A DNA stretch of 64,000 nt from Rhizobium tumorigenes. GTDB taxonomy: Bacteria; Pseudomonadota; Alphaproteobacteria; Rhizobiales; Rhizobiaceae. Shown here in pieces: positions 1 to 9,055 of this stretch. The notes under the pieces are model-generated. The model saw only the letters and a program-made list of their open reading frames with translations. It ran no database searches and was not told the DNA's origin. The stretch lies in assembly GCF_003240565.2 (NCBI RefSeq), contig NZ_CP117255.1, positions 2,170,001-2,234,000 on the forward strand. The letters are read 5' to 3'. Every line of letters starts with the position of its first letter. The stretch's first letter is position 1. A program made the translations under genes and the position numbers.

Positions 1-774
1 GTGATTGTCGAGACCTTCGCGGATGAATGGGGTGAAGATCGCCAGGTTCATCAGCATCCAGTTGACGAAATTGGCCGGGAAACGGGTTGGCTTGTTGAAG
101 TCGACGAACAGCACGACGCGGGTCTTGTCAGTATGGTTCCAGGCCTCGTGCTCGTAGGCGTCGTCGAAAATGAGGACTTTGCCTTCCTGCCAGTGGCAAA
201 TCTGGTCCTTGACGCGGATCGCCAGTTTGTCAGCCGGTTCAGGCACGATCAGCCCCAGATGAAGGCGCAACACGCCATTATAGGGGCCGCGATGGGCCGG
301 CAGGTGCTTGCCCGGTTCGAAGATCGAAAACATCGCCGTTTTCATGCCGGGAATTTTCTGCACGACCCGCCACGTATCCGGGCAGGCCTGGATGTTCTGC
401 TCGGATTTCAGCCCGAAGCCGGCGAGGAAGAATGTCCTCCAGTGGCTGTCCGTCGAGATCGTCTTCACATCCGTGGAAATTTCCTGGAAGGTCGGCAATT
501 CGCTTTGGCGCAGCAACACGCGATCGAGTTCGGCGCGGATCAGCGGCCAGTCCTTCTCGATCTCGGCGACCCAGGGAAAGATCGCATTGTCGTAGACGGG
601 GGGATTGCCGAGCTTGGCGTATTTCAGGTTCAGCCGTTCGGCCCAGGCGACGATGCCCATGAAGAAGCGTGTCATGGCTCCCGGGCGCTCCATCGGCGCG
701 ATTCCGGTCGTGGCGAAAGTCTGGTCGGAAGGCTTTGGCTCTACGGAAGAGGAATTGGTCAGGGTATCGGTCAT
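1..774 (-). CDS. Aspartyl/asparaginyl beta-hydroxylase family protein (LpxO-like), 3' end outside window
   Basis: The reading frame starts at an ATG at 774 and is still open at base 1, giving 258 codons with the C-terminus missing. The protein matches the Asp/Asn beta-hydroxylase fold (Fe(II)/2-oxoglutarate dioxygenase): a conserved HLPAHRGPYNG block (about residues 157-167), a DDAYEHEAWN block (about 204-213) whose His209 would be an iron ligand, and Arg219, expected to bind 2-oxoglutarate. Bacterial members include LpxO, which hydroxylates lipid A acyl chains at the inner membrane; hydrophobic stretches near residues 35-45 and 238-252 fit a membrane-associated enzyme. The LpxO assignment is inference from family resemblance; the substrate could differ. 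Confidence 0.75.
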   Translation of the reverse strand, partial: MTDTLTNSSSVEPKPSDQTFATTGIAPMERPGAMTRFFMGIVAWAERLNLKYAKLGNPPVYDNAIFPWVAEIEKDWPLIRAELDRVLLRQSELPTFQEISTDVKTISTDSHWRTFFLAGFGLKSEQNIQACPDTWRVVQKIPGMKTAMFSIFEPGKHLPAHRGPYNGVLRLHLGLIVPEPADKLAIRVKDQICHWQEGKVLIFDDAYEHEAWNHTDKTRVVLFVDFNKPTRFPANFVNWMLMNLAIFTPFIREGLDNH

Positions 775-926
775 ATCTATCAATTTCTGCTGGAAAGACG
801 ATCGTCGAGCGTCCGGAGTTGGGCTTATCGAGCCATTCGGTTTGGGGCTAGTATGTATGCAATCGCCTATGATGCGCAAGCATCGCCTCCCGCGATGCCG
901 GCACACATCACCGCATTCTGATCGCC

Positions 927-1970
927 TTACACTTTCAATTCGCGGCGCTCGAGTTCCGTCACAAGCGCCAGATCCAGAACCTTCTGCAGATTGGCGGCAT
1001 GGCGGAAATTCGGATCCTGAGGCACACCGGTGCGCACAGCCTCTGCAAAGCGCTGGTAGTTGGTCGGCACCGCGGGGACGTCGATGACTTTCCACTCCGC
1101 CGTTTCCACATCGTCTCCGACGCAGGCGCGCAGTTCCGAACCGTCCGGACGGTGGATGACTTCTAGCCCGCCGCGCTCGCCATAGACCCGCAACTTCAGT
1201 TCGTTGAGATGCCCCGTCGCCCAGCGCGTCGCATGCACGACGCCGAGGGCGCCGTTGGCAAAATCCACCGACATCGCAAAGCTGTCATTGGCATCCAGGC
1301 GGTATTCGCCGATCTGGCCGCCCGGGGCCTTGTTGAAGGTCTTCAGCCGCGCAAACACGTGATCGATATCGGTCGCTGCGCCATAGGCGGCAAAATCGAG
1401 AATGTGGATGCCGATATCGCCCAGCACGCCGTTCGAGCCATGGCCGGTCGACAGCCGCCAGAGCCAGGTGGATTCGCTGCGCCAATCTCCCCAGGCCTTG
1501 GAAACGAGCCAGCTCTGCAGGTAGGACGCCTCGACGTGCTTGACTGTGCCGATCTCACCGGCGATCACCATCTCGCGGGCCCGCTGCAGCTGTGCGACGT
1601 TGCGATAGGTCAGGTTGACCATGTTGATGACGCCGGCCCGTTCGGCCGCCTCCGTCATCTCGAGAGCCTTTTCATAGTTCTCGGCGAGCGGCTTTTCACA
1701 AAGCACATGCTTTCCGGCCGCCAGCAGGGCGAGCGTCGTCGGGTGGTGCATGCGATCCGGCGTGACGTTCGTCGCCGCGTCGAATTTTCCCCAGGCGATC
1801 GCCTCCTCCAGCGACGTGAACCGGGTCTTGATATTGAAGCGGTCGGCAAAGGTGGCGAGTCTGGTGGCATCGCTGTCGACAGCCGCGACCACCTCCACGC
1901 CGTCAATGCGCGCGAAATGATCGAGCTGGTTCTTGCCCATGACGCCGGTGCCAACGATGATGAGACGCAT
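927..1970 (-). CDS. Gfo/Idh/MocA family oxidoreductase (ThuB-like)
   Basis: 347-residue NAD(P)-dependent sugar dehydrogenase. The N-terminus MRLIIVGTGVMGKN carries the Rossmann glycine motif, which fixes the start at 1970, and CEKPLAENYEKA holds the family EKP motif with the catalytic Lys. The gene lies 7 bp downstream of the thuA-like gene and is probably co-transcribed with it. In rhizobia ThuB is the dehydrogenase paired with ThuA and oxidises trehalose and related disaccharides to 3-keto derivatives. The pairing here suggests the same chemistry, but the substrate cannot be read from sequence. Confidence 0.8.
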   Translation of the reverse strand: MRLIIVGTGVMGKNQLDHFARIDGVEVVAAVDSDATRLATFADRFNIKTRFTSLEEAIAWGKFDAATNVTPDRMHHPTTLALLAAGKHVLCEKPLAENYEKALEMTEAAERAGVINMVNLTYRNVAQLQRAREMVIAGEIGTVKHVEASYLQSWLVSKAWGDWRSESTWLWRLSTGHGSNGVLGDIGIHILDFAAYGAATDIDHVFARLKTFNKAPGGQIGEYRLDANDSFAMSVDFANGALGVVHATRWATGHLNELKLRVYGERGGLEVIHRPDGSELRACVGDDVETAEWKVIDVPAVPTNYQRFAEAVRTGVPQDPNFRHAANLQKVLDLALVTELERRELKV

Positions 1971-1977
1971 ATTCACC

Positions 1978-2769
1978 TCAGCGGTAACCGGCTTCGCCAG
2001 CCTGGTGCAGTTTCGGGCCACGTTCGGTAATCGGCTCCAGCGCCTGCTCGACGGGAACGTTCGGCGCGTCATGGATGCCGGTCAATGCGGCCTGCGGATT
2101 ATGGGCCCAGGCAACGGCGTTGATCAGCACGGTCTTGATATTCGGATCGTAGTAAGTCGGATAGGTCTCATGACCCGGGCGGAAATAGAAGATGTTGCCG
2201 GCGCCACGCTTCCAGGTCATGCCCGACCGGAAAACCTCCCCGCCTTGGAACCATGATATGAACACCGTTTCGAGGGGTTCCGGCACCGAGAAAGCCTCGC
2301 CGTACATTTCCTCGTTTTCGAGCACGAAATTGTCCGGCAGACCGGCAGCGATGGGATGGCTTGGATTGACGACCCAGACCCGCTCCCGCTCGCCGGCCTC
2401 GCGCCATTTCAACGCACAGGGGGTGCCCATCATCCGCTTGAAGATCTTGGCGAAATGGCCGGAATGCAGGACGATTAGCCCCATGCCCTCCCAGACGCGC
2501 TTGGCGACGCGCTCGACGACCGCGTCATCGACGGCTCCATGGTCGGCATGGCCCCACCAGACGAGGACATCGGTGTCGCGAAGCCGATCCTCGCTCAATC
2601 CGTGTTCCGGCTGCTGCAAGGTGGCGGTCGTTGCCTCGATGCGCGCATCGCTGTTCAGCGCTGCGGCAATCGCCGTGTGCATGCCATCCGGATAGACCTT
2701 TCGAACCACATCGCTGGTCTGCTCGTGGATATTCTCGCCCCAAACTACTGTTCGAATTGTTTTTGCCAT
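1978..2769 (-). CDS. thuA: ThuA family trehalose-utilisation protein
   Basis: 263-residue ThuA-domain protein with a class-I amidotransferase-like fold. The sequence keeps the typical ThuA blocks: VVWGENIHEQ at the start, VLVWWGHADHG, LIVLHSGHFAKIFKR, and GNIFYFRPGHETYPTY near the C-terminus. The ATG at 2769 follows a purine-rich stretch and begins just before the conserved block; upstream in-frame codons do not look conserved. ThuA works with ThuB in catabolism of trehalose, maltitol and sucrose isomers in Sinorhizobium and Agrobacterium. In the known thu operons the ABC genes precede thuAB directly; here a TetR-SMR pair intervenes. Confidence 0.85.
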   Translation of the reverse strand: MAKTIRTVVWGENIHEQTSDVVRKVYPDGMHTAIAAALNSDARIEATTATLQQPEHGLSEDRLRDTDVLVWWGHADHGAVDDAVVERVAKRVWEGMGLIVLHSGHFAKIFKRMMGTPCALKWREAGERERVWVVNPSHPIAAGLPDNFVLENEEMYGEAFSVPEPLETVFISWFQGGEVFRSGMTWKRGAGNIFYFRPGHETYPTYYDPNIKTVLINAVAWAHNPQAALTGIHDAPNVPVEQALEPITERGPKLHQAGEAGYR

Positions 2770-2900
2770 AGCATCTCTCCCGTGAGTCTCTGTTGTATTG
2801 CGGCATTCCCGCCTTTTTCGGGGCACGCCGCCGGCTCGGATATGATGTTGATGCACATAGAGCGGCCATAGGAGTCGAGAAAGGGCTCCGCGCCTTCCGC

Positions 2901-3242
2901 TCAATGCGAAATCGATTTGGAAAACAGGTTGACGACGAGCACTCCGGCGATGATCAGCGCAAGGCCGATGACGGCCGGCAGATCAAGCCGCTGACGGAAG
3001 AACACCAGCCCGACGACCGAAATCAGCACGATGCCGAGCGCGCTCCAGATTGCATAGGCAACGCCCACGGGTATGGCCTTGAGCGTGATCGACAGGCAGT
3101 AGAACGAGGCTGTGTAGCACGCTACGAGGACGACGATCGGCCAGGGTCGCGTGAACTGCTGCGACAGTTGCAGCGCCGTCGTGCCGATCACCTCCAGCAC
3201 GATTGCGACCAGCAGCAGGCCATAAACGGATGCATTCGCCAT
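2901..3242 (-). CDS. Small multidrug resistance (SMR) efflux protein, EmrE/QacE type
   Basis: 113 residues with four predicted membrane helices, the exact size of an SMR subunit. The essential membrane-embedded Glu is present at residue 17 (LLVAIVLEVIGTT) and the GVAYAIWSALG signature of helix 3 is intact. SMR proteins work as dual-topology dimers exporting cationic drugs (EmrE) or guanidinium (Gdx/SugE); the WSALG form fits the drug-exporting branch better, which is inference. It starts 15 bp after the tetR stop, so the two genes form an operon, and the SMR pump is probably the TetR target. Confidence 0.88.
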   Translation of the reverse strand: MANASVYGLLLVAIVLEVIGTTALQLSQQFTRPWPIVVLVACYTASFYCLSITLKAIPVGVAYAIWSALGIVLISVVGLVFFRQRLDLPAVIGLALIIAGVLVVNLFSKSISH

Positions 3243-3257
3243 AGGGCCTTCTTCTTT

Positions 3258-3821
3258 CTATTTGCGCGTGAGACTGACAAGCCGTTCGACGAGCGCCTGC
3301 CGGGATGCGGGTGATGCATCGCCACTGCCGAGAACCTCGGCAAGCCAGATCCCGTCTGTGGCAAACCGTACGATCCGGGCATCGACGGACGAATCCGTAC
3401 CGACGAAATTCTCGCTCTGCTTTTCCACCCAGTCCCGCCAGCGCTGTCGCAGAGCCGGGTCGGTCAGCAGCGTCAGCGTCGCCTGCCCCCAGTCCCCGGG
3501 GGCGTCGGTACGCTCTCTGAGATCGACGACCGCACGCAAATAGCCACGGGTGAAACGGCCATAAGGCACTGGGTCGTTGCGCATCTGACCATCGATAGCC
3601 GCATCAAGCTGGTCCAGCAGGCTGTCGAGCATGCCTTCGAGCAAGCTGGCCTTGGTCGGGAAGTGATGCAGGAGCCCTCCCTTGCTGACGCCGGACGCAG
3701 CCGCCACGGCATCCAGCGTGACGGCGCCGACCCCGCGCTCAGCCGCCAGACGCGCGGCAACCGCGAGCAGTTGCTGGCGGATAAGCAACGGTTGCTTTTT
3801 TCTGTGATGTGCGTCGGACAT
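3258..3821 (-). CDS. TetR family transcriptional regulator
   Basis: 187 residues from the ATG at 3821; an alternative ATG at 3833 would add four residues but lies inside the operator palindrome. The N-terminal helix-turn-helix is clear: GVGAVTLDAVAAASGVSKGG then LLHHFPTKASLLEGML. The rest is a variable ligand-binding domain. An 18-bp palindrome sits directly upstream within the predicted promoter, so the protein probably represses itself and the SMR gene that follows. The likely inducer is a cationic or toxic compound exported by the SMR pump. Confidence 0.87.
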   Translation of the reverse strand: MSDAHHRKKQPLLIRQQLLAVAARLAAERGVGAVTLDAVAAASGVSKGGLLHHFPTKASLLEGMLDSLLDQLDAAIDGQMRNDPVPYGRFTRGYLRAVVDLRERTDAPGDWGQATLTLLTDPALRQRWRDWVEKQSENFVGTDSSVDARIVRFATDGIWLAEVLGSGDASPASRQALVERLVSLTRK

Positions 3822-3826
3822 TCCGC

Positions 3827-3855
3827 ATGACATACCGTCCAGACGGTATTGTCAA
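3827..3855 (-). promoter_or_regulatory. Promoter with embedded TetR operator
   Basis: On the minus strand a TTGACA -35 (3855-3850) is followed after 17 bp by TGTCAT (3832-3827, four of six consensus bases). The spacer is almost filled by the inverted repeat ATACCGTC-CA-GACGGTAT (3832-3849, read on plus). A bound TetR dimer would cover the promoter. The predicted start of transcription falls at or next to the ATG at 3821, so the mRNA may be leaderless. The -35 overlaps the stop codon of the upstream ABC ATPase gene. Confidence 0.7.
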
Positions 3856-4952
3856 TCACTAGAAGTTATCAGCTTACCCGCCTCGATACGCCTTTCCGTT
3901 GCCACATCGAACAAATGCACCTGCGTTGGGTCAATGGACAGGCCGATGCGATCTCCTGGCCGCACGCCCCGGCGCGAGGTCTCGACGATGGTCAGCTCCG
4001 GAACCGTGACTGTCGTCAGGAACGTCGAGGAACCCGTCGATTCGACCGTGTCTATGCGGATATCGAATGTACCCTGCCCTTCGGGCGCGGTGATGAGATG
4101 TTCCGGCCGCAGCCCGGCAAGCACCGGCTGTCCGGATTGCAACTGGCCGGAGATCGGCAGCGTCCGCTGACCCTCTGCGAAATCGAGCACCAGGCTACGT
4201 CCGTCGGCAGCAGCGCGCGCCGGCACGAAATTCATCGCCGGTGAGCCGATGAAACCGGCCACGAAACGATTGACCGGCCGGTCGTAGAGATCGAGCGGCG
4301 CACCCTGCTGCTCGATAACCCCGTCCTTCATGACAACGACATGGTCGGCCATCGTCATGGCCTCGATCTGGTCATGGGTCACGTAGACGAAGGTCGCTTT
4401 CAGCCGCTCGTGCAGCATGCGGATTTCCTTGCGCATGTGGACGCGCAACGCCGCGTCGAGGTTCGACAGGGGCTCGTCGAACAGGAAGGCTTTCGGATGG
4501 CGGACGATGGCGCGGCTCATGGCAACACGCTGCCGCTGGCCGCCGGAGAGCTCGCGCGGGTAGCGTTTCATCAACGGCGTCAGCCCGGTCGTGGCGGCAA
4601 CATCTGCAGCGGCCTTGCGGGCCTCGGCTTTCTTCACGCCACGGATGCGAAGGCTGTAAGTGAGGTTTTGCTCGACCGTCATGTGGGGATAGAGCGCATA
4701 GGACTGGAACACCATGGCGATGTCGCGCTTGCGCGGCGGTACGTTGGTCATCAACTCGCCGGCAATGCGCATGTCTCCCGCAGAGATCTTCTCCAGACCC
4801 GCCAGCGACCGCAGAAGCGTGGACTTGCCGCAGCCGGACGGCCCGACCAGCGCGACGAACGTGCCGTCCTCGATGGCCAAGTTGATATCCTTCAATGCGT
4901 GGAAGGCACCGTAGTACTTGTTGACGCCGCTAAGTTCGATTTGAAGGGTCAT
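3852..4952 (-). CDS. ABC transporter ATP-binding protein, CUT1 family (UgpC/MalK-like)
   Basis: 366 residues, the usual length for a sugar-importer ATPase with a C-terminal TOBE/MalK regulatory domain. Walker A is GPSGCGKST (residues 37-45), the Q-loop MVFQSYALYPH, the signature LSGGQRQRVAMSRAIV, Walker B FLFDEPLSNLD and the switch His in VYVTHDQIEAMTMAD. It energises the two permeases encoded upstream: its ATG overlaps the permease stop by 4 bp, so translation is coupled. Such ATPases are often shared between several sugar importers. Confidence 0.93.
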   Translation of the reverse strand: MTLQIELSGVNKYYGAFHALKDINLAIEDGTFVALVGPSGCGKSTLLRSLAGLEKISAGDMRIAGELMTNVPPRKRDIAMVFQSYALYPHMTVEQNLTYSLRIRGVKKAEARKAAADVAATTGLTPLMKRYPRELSGGQRQRVAMSRAIVRHPKAFLFDEPLSNLDAALRVHMRKEIRMLHERLKATFVYVTHDQIEAMTMADHVVVMKDGVIEQQGAPLDLYDRPVNRFVAGFIGSPAMNFVPARAAADGRSLVLDFAEGQRTLPISGQLQSGQPVLAGLRPEHLITAPEGQGTFDIRIDTVESTGSSTFLTTVTVPELTIVETSRRGVRPGDRIGLSIDPTQVHLFDVATERRIEAGKLITSSD

Positions 4953-5776
4953 TTGAGGGCTCCCGATGTGAGGCCGGAAACGATGCGGCGCTGCAGAAGA
5001 ACGAAGATGGCAAGGATGGGCGTCACATAGATCGTCGAATAGGCCATGATCTTGTTCCAGTCGGTGGTGTTGGGGCCCATGAAACTGTTGAGCCCGACGC
5101 TGGCCGGCTGCAGATCCGCCGCCTGGATCATCGACTTCGAGTAGACGAACTCGCCAAAGGCCTGCATGAAGATGAGGATGGCACTGACGAGGATACCGTT
5201 GCGGGCCAGCGGCAGAACGATGTTGAAGAAGGCACCGATGCGCGAATTGCCATCCACCAGCGCAGCCTCTTCCAGTTCCATCGGCACGCTCATGAACGTG
5301 GCGCGCACGAGCACCACGAAGAACGGCATCTTGTTGGCGGCGATGGCGATGATGACGGACAGACGCGGGTAATCGAGCAGTCCGATCTGCGAGAAACCGA
5401 CGAAAATCGGCGTGATCATCAACGACGGCGGCAGCACCTGCAAAAGCAGGATCAGGAACAGCCCGACATCAATCCAGCGGTTGCGGTACCGCGCGAGCAC
5501 ATAGGCGCATCCGCAGCCGAATATCGAGATCAGCACGACGGCACCGACGGCGATGACCAGCGAGTTCCAGAGATAGCGGGCCATGTTGCGGCTCGCCCAG
5601 ACCTCGCCATAGATGCTCCATTGCGGATCGTGCGGCCAGAAGCTGGGCGGCGTGACATACATCGCAGACCCGCTTTTGAGGCTGGTCACATACATCCAGT
5701 AGAGCGGGAAGAGGTAGATGACGGCAAGCACGATGGCGGCAAACAGCATCAGCCTGTTGCGGAAAGTGTCACTCAT
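4949..5776 (-). CDS. ABC sugar transporter permease, MalG-type (CUT1)
   Basis: 275-residue inner-membrane protein with about six hydrophobic helices, starting LMLFAAIVLAVIYLFPLYWM. The EAA loop for coupling to the ATPase is visible as MELEEAALVDGNSRIGAFF (about residues 167-185). Both ends overlap neighbouring genes by 4 bp (ATGA type), so the two permeases and the ATPase are translationally coupled. MalG-type subunits pair with MalF-type subunits to import mono- or oligosaccharides. Confidence 0.92.
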   Translation of the reverse strand: MSDTFRNRLMLFAAIVLAVIYLFPLYWMYVTSLKSGSAMYVTPPSFWPHDPQWSIYGEVWASRNMARYLWNSLVIAVGAVVLISIFGCGCAYVLARYRNRWIDVGLFLILLLQVLPPSLMITPIFVGFSQIGLLDYPRLSVIIAIAANKMPFFVVLVRATFMSVPMELEEAALVDGNSRIGAFFNIVLPLARNGILVSAILIFMQAFGEFVYSKSMIQAADLQPASVGLNSFMGPNTTDWNKIMAYSTIYVTPILAIFVLLQRRIVSGLTSGALK

Positions 5777-6675
5777 CCCCGCACCTCATGGCGTGTTGAC
5801 CGGACATAAATCACCGAAGCGACAATGACGAAGACCAGCATGATGACCGAAATTGCGGCTCCCTTGGCGAAGTCGTACTGGCGGAACGACAGGTCCCAGG
5901 CCCAGAATTGCGCGACGTTGGACGAGTTGTTCGGCCCCCCGTCGGTAATCGCCGCAAACAGGTCGAATTGCTGCAGCGTGAAGATCAGCCCGAGCGAGAC
6001 GACGGCACCGATGGTCGAGCGCATCATCGGCAGCGTGATCGTCCAGAAGCGCTGGAAGACATTGGCGCCATCGAGTTCGGACGCCTCGAACAGATCCTTC
6101 GGAATAGCGGCAAGGCCGACCGATAGGAGGATCATGTTGAACGCCGCGCCCAGCCAGATGTTGGCGAGAATGACCGCCCACAGAGAGAAGTTGGGGTCCG
6201 AACGCCAGAAGATGTTGCTGCTGATGATGCCGGTTTCGCGGAGCATGAAGTTGAAGATGCCGAAGTCGCCGGACAGCATCCAGTTCCAGACAGCGCCGAC
6301 AACAAGACCGGGCATCACCCACGATACCAGGAACAGCCCGCGCAGCCAGGAGGCACCCGGAAAATTCACCCAGAAAAACAATGCAAGGCCAAAGCCGATG
6401 GCAAACTGGCCGGCAATCGATGCCACGACGAAGATCGCCGTGTTGAAAAGGATGCTGCGCGTCTGCGGCAGCTGGAACAGGTCGATATAGTTCTGAAGAC
6501 CGGCAAACGGCCTGATGACGGTGCCCATGCTGAACATGTCGACCTGCTGGAAGCTCATCAGCACATTGTAGATCAGCGGCAGTCCGGACAGCAGGAACAG
6601 GAAGGACAGCGGAAAGACGACAAGGGTGATGTCGAAACCGCGACCGTCGGTAAGACTGGATAGGATTTTGCGCAT
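5773..6675 (-). CDS. ABC sugar transporter permease, MalF-type (CUT1)
   Basis: 300 residues from the ATG at 6675 (MRKILSSLTDG); in-frame codons further upstream lack any membrane-protein character. Helices are visible from about residue 14 (FDITLVVFPLSFLFLLSGLP). The EAA loop reads IPKDLFEASELDGANVFQRF. It partners the MalG-type subunit encoded next. A 142-bp gap with a stem-loop separates it from the binding-protein gene upstream. Confidence 0.92.
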   Translation of the reverse strand: MRKILSSLTDGRGFDITLVVFPLSFLFLLSGLPLIYNVLMSFQQVDMFSMGTVIRPFAGLQNYIDLFQLPQTRSILFNTAIFVVASIAGQFAIGFGLALFFWVNFPGASWLRGLFLVSWVMPGLVVGAVWNWMLSGDFGIFNFMLRETGIISSNIFWRSDPNFSLWAVILANIWLGAAFNMILLSVGLAAIPKDLFEASELDGANVFQRFWTITLPMMRSTIGAVVSLGLIFTLQQFDLFAAITDGGPNNSSNVAQFWAWDLSFRQYDFAKGAAISVIMLVFVIVASVIYVRSTRHEVRG

Positions 6676-6723
6676 GGTCTCCCTGTGGGTCAGCACGGCG
6701 GTGCTGCCTTGCAATCTCGAAAT

Positions 6724-6757
6724 GGGGCCATCTCTACATTCGCGACGAGACGGCCCC
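6724..6757 (-). other. Intercistronic stem-loop between binding-protein and permease genes
   Basis: GGGGCCATCTC (6724-6734) and GAGACGGCCCC (6747-6757) form an 11-bp stem with one G-U type mismatch around a 12-base loop. No U tract follows. Stem-loops here in sugar ABC operons (the malE-malF case) protect the 5' mRNA part and give more binding protein than permease; the same role is inferred. Confidence 0.5.
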
Positions 6758-6817
6758 TTCCGGGAGGAAACTGTGGGGATGGCGGCTTCGCACCGCCATC
6801 CGGCTAGAGTGCTGGTA

Positions 6818-8047
6818 TCAGCCGAGCGCCTTGATTTTCTGGGCAGCCTGATCCAGCGCATCCTTCGGCGACATCTGGCCGCTCAAGGCTGCCTGGATGG
6901 CATCCTGGATCGCCTTAGAGATCTTTGCCCATTGTGGCGACGGACCGCGCGGCTTGGCATATTTCAGCTGTTCTACGAAGGTCTTCAGAGCCGCGTCTTT
7001 CAGAGCATTGCCGGTCGGCGGAACGGTGATGTCAGAGCGGGCCGGCAACTGGCCGAAATCCTTGAACATCGTCGGGTCCTGGGACACGAAATATTCCACC
7101 ACCTTGAAGGCCTCTTCCGGGTGCTTGCTCTTCGAGAAGATCGCCCAGTTGTAGTCGCCCATGGCCGACGAGCGTTGCGCGCCTTCCTCAGGAACCGGCA
7201 GGAGAGCGGTGCCCCAGTCGAACTTGGCATCCTTCAGCATGCGATCGATTTCCCACGGACCGGAAATGACCATGGCGGCATTGCCGGAGTTGAAGGTGGC
7301 GGTCGAATCCCATTGCCCGCGTGTCAGCGAATCGCGCGAGGCAAGCTTTTCGTCGATGATCTGCTTCCAGATGGTCAGTGCCTTTACAGCGCCATCCGTA
7401 TTGATGTGGTCGTAGGTGGCGCCGCCCATTTGTGCCCAGGGAAGGAACTGGAACGTCCCTTCCTCACCGGCCTTGGCGGAAAAAGCCAGGCCATAGACGT
7501 TCTTTGCCGGATCGGTCAGCTTCTTGGCATCCGCAACCAGCTCGTCCCAAGTCTGCGGCGGCTTGGCAGGATCGAGCCCGGCGGCCTTGAACATGTCCTT
7601 GTTGTAGTAGAGGGCGATGGTGTTCGTCGCTTTCGGAACCCCGTAGTATTTGCCGTCCCACATCACCGACTTCAGCGGACCGGGGAAGTAATTGGCGGGC
7701 TTGACGACCGTCGACTTGGAAATCATGTCGGTGAGATCGAGAAAAGCGCCATGCGAGGCGAACAGTGCATGGTCCGGATTGTCTATGGCAATGATGTCGG
7801 GCGCCTTGCCGGTCGAATAGGCGCGCATCGCCTCGCTGACCACGTCGTCGAACTGGATTTCGCGATATTCGATCTTGATGCCGTTGTTGAGCGCATTGAA
7901 CCGCTTCGCAAGATCGGGGGCCGGTTGCCCATCCTTGTCCAGCGACCAGACGGTGATGACCGTGTCCTCTGCCCTCGCCGACAGGCCGAATGCGGAGACG
8001 CTGGCCAGAGCCAGGACGCCAAGCAACATGATTTTACGGATACCCAT
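6818..8047 (-). CDS. ABC transporter extracellular sugar-binding protein (CUT1)
   Basis: 409 residues. The N-terminus has a Sec signal peptide ([20 protein letters not shown] then ALSARAED-like cleavage region near residue 26), followed by a type-1 sugar-binding protein: [15 protein letters not shown], the [16 protein letters not shown] block, and [11 protein letters not shown] typical of the MalE-like family. It captures the sugar in the periplasm for the permeases encoded downstream. Substrate is unknown; neighbouring ThuA and Gfo/Idh genes suggest a disaccharide or glycoside. Confidence 0.9.
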   Translation of the reverse strand: MGIRKIMLLGVLALASVSAFGLSARAEDTVITVWSLDKDGQPAPDLAKRFNALNNGIKIEYREIQFDDVVSEAMRAYSTGKAPDIIAIDNPDHALFASHGAFLDLTDMISKSTVVKPANYFPGPLKSVMWDGKYYGVPKATNTIALYYNKDMFKAAGLDPAKPPQTWDELVADAKKLTDPAKNVYGLAFSAKAGEEGTFQFLPWAQMGGATYDHINTDGAVKALTIWKQIIDEKLASRDSLTRGQWDSTATFNSGNAAMVISGPWEIDRMLKDAKFDWGTALLPVPEEGAQRSSAMGDYNWAIFSKSKHPEEAFKVVEYFVSQDPTMFKDFGQLPARSDITVPPTGNALKDAALKTFVEQLKYAKPRGPSPQWAKISKAIQDAIQAALSGQMSPKDALDQAAQKIKALG

Positions 8048-8126
8048 GGTTCTCCTCCTTCTTGGTTATCCATTGGACCGGCGTCCTCCCGCCGGCCTTA
8101 TGCACGTCTTCAGTATCCTGCCAACC

Positions 8127-9029
8127 TCAGGCGGCGATCGCGACGAAATCGCCACCGCGGCTCTTCTTCAGGTAATTCAGACCGTGGACCTGGCCGGTCA
8201 TCTCCAGCTCGTTGCGGTAGACCGGATCATGCCAGCCTTCGATGTCGATCGAGCCGGACCAACCAGCCATCCGCAGCTCGGAGATGATGTCGGTCCAGTT
8301 GCTGTCGCCAAAACCTGGCGTGCGCATGAGGACGAATTCTTCCTTACCGAAAATGCCATGCTCCTTGATGACATCCCAGCGGATCGTCGCGTCTTTGCCG
8401 TGGACATGAAAAATCTTCGACGCCCACTTGCGGATCTGCGGCAGCGGCTCGATCAGGTAGACCATCTGGTGGCAGGGTTCCCATTCCAGCCCGATGTTGT
8501 CATCCGGAGTCTCGTTGAACATAAGCTCCCAGGCATCCGGATTGTGGGCGATGTTCCAGTCGCCGGTTGCCCAGTTGCCTTCCATGGCGCAGTTCTCGAA
8601 GGCGATCTTGACGCCCTTGTCGGCGGCGCGCTTGGCAAGCTCGCTCCAGATCTGCTTGTAGCGCGGCAGGCTGTCGGTCAACGGCTTGTTGCGGACGCGG
8701 CCGGTAAAGCCGGCAACGCAAGTGGCGCCAAAATGATGGGCATTGTCGATACAATCCTTCCAGCCCTGCAGCGTCTGCAGGTCCATGTCGCCCTCCTCAA
8801 GCGGATTGCCGAACATGCCGAGCGTCGACATCGTGATATCGCGATTGCCGATGGCATCAATGCAGCGTTTGCCGAGCTCGGCAAGGTTCTGGCCGTTTGT
8901 CGTTTGCCAGAAGAACGGCTCGAAACTTTCAAAACCGAGATCGGCGATCTTGGAAATGCGCGCGGCAGCGTCCTCGTCGGAGGCCTTGACCATGGTGCCG
9001 ATGCGGATGGAATTGGCTGGATTGTTCAC
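8127..9029 (-). CDS. Sugar phosphate isomerase/epimerase family protein (AP_endonuc_2 TIM barrel)
   Basis: 300 residues from a GTG at 9029 with a purine-rich stretch (AAGGACAGAG) about ten bases upstream. It is a xylose-isomerase-like TIM barrel: the expected metal ligands are Glu in KIAFENCAM, Glu/His in LEWEPCHQM, His in FHVHGKD and Glu in IDIEGWHDP. The family isomerises or epimerises sugars and also includes enzymes acting on 3-keto-sugars and C-glycosides. It lies between the binding-protein gene and a Gfo/Idh/MocA gene, a pairing seen in 3-keto-glycoside pathways. Confidence 0.82.
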   Translation of the reverse strand: MNNPANSIRIGTMVKASDEDAAARISKIADLGFESFEPFFWQTTNGQNLAELGKRCIDAIGNRDITMSTLGMFGNPLEEGDMDLQTLQGWKDCIDNAHHFGATCVAGFTGRVRNKPLTDSLPRYKQIWSELAKRAADKGVKIAFENCAMEGNWATGDWNIAHNPDAWELMFNETPDDNIGLEWEPCHQMVYLIEPLPQIRKWASKIFHVHGKDATIRWDVIKEHGIFGKEEFVLMRTPGFGDSNWTDIISELRMAGWSGSIDIEGWHDPVYRNELEMTGQVHGLNYLKKSRGGDFVAIAA

Positions 9030-9055
9030 GATCTCTGTCCTTGTACTGAAGGTCT

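Noticed and set aside
1..921. Long plus-strand frame of 306 codons over the hydroxylase gene
   Set aside because: It mirrors the minus-strand LpxO-like gene, is rich in Arg/Gly/Asp/His as antisense frames of GC-rich genes are, and has no family motifs.
6626..8287. 553-codon plus-strand frame over the sugar-binding protein gene
   Set aside because: Antisense shadow of a clear minus-strand gene; composition typical of a third-position complement frame.
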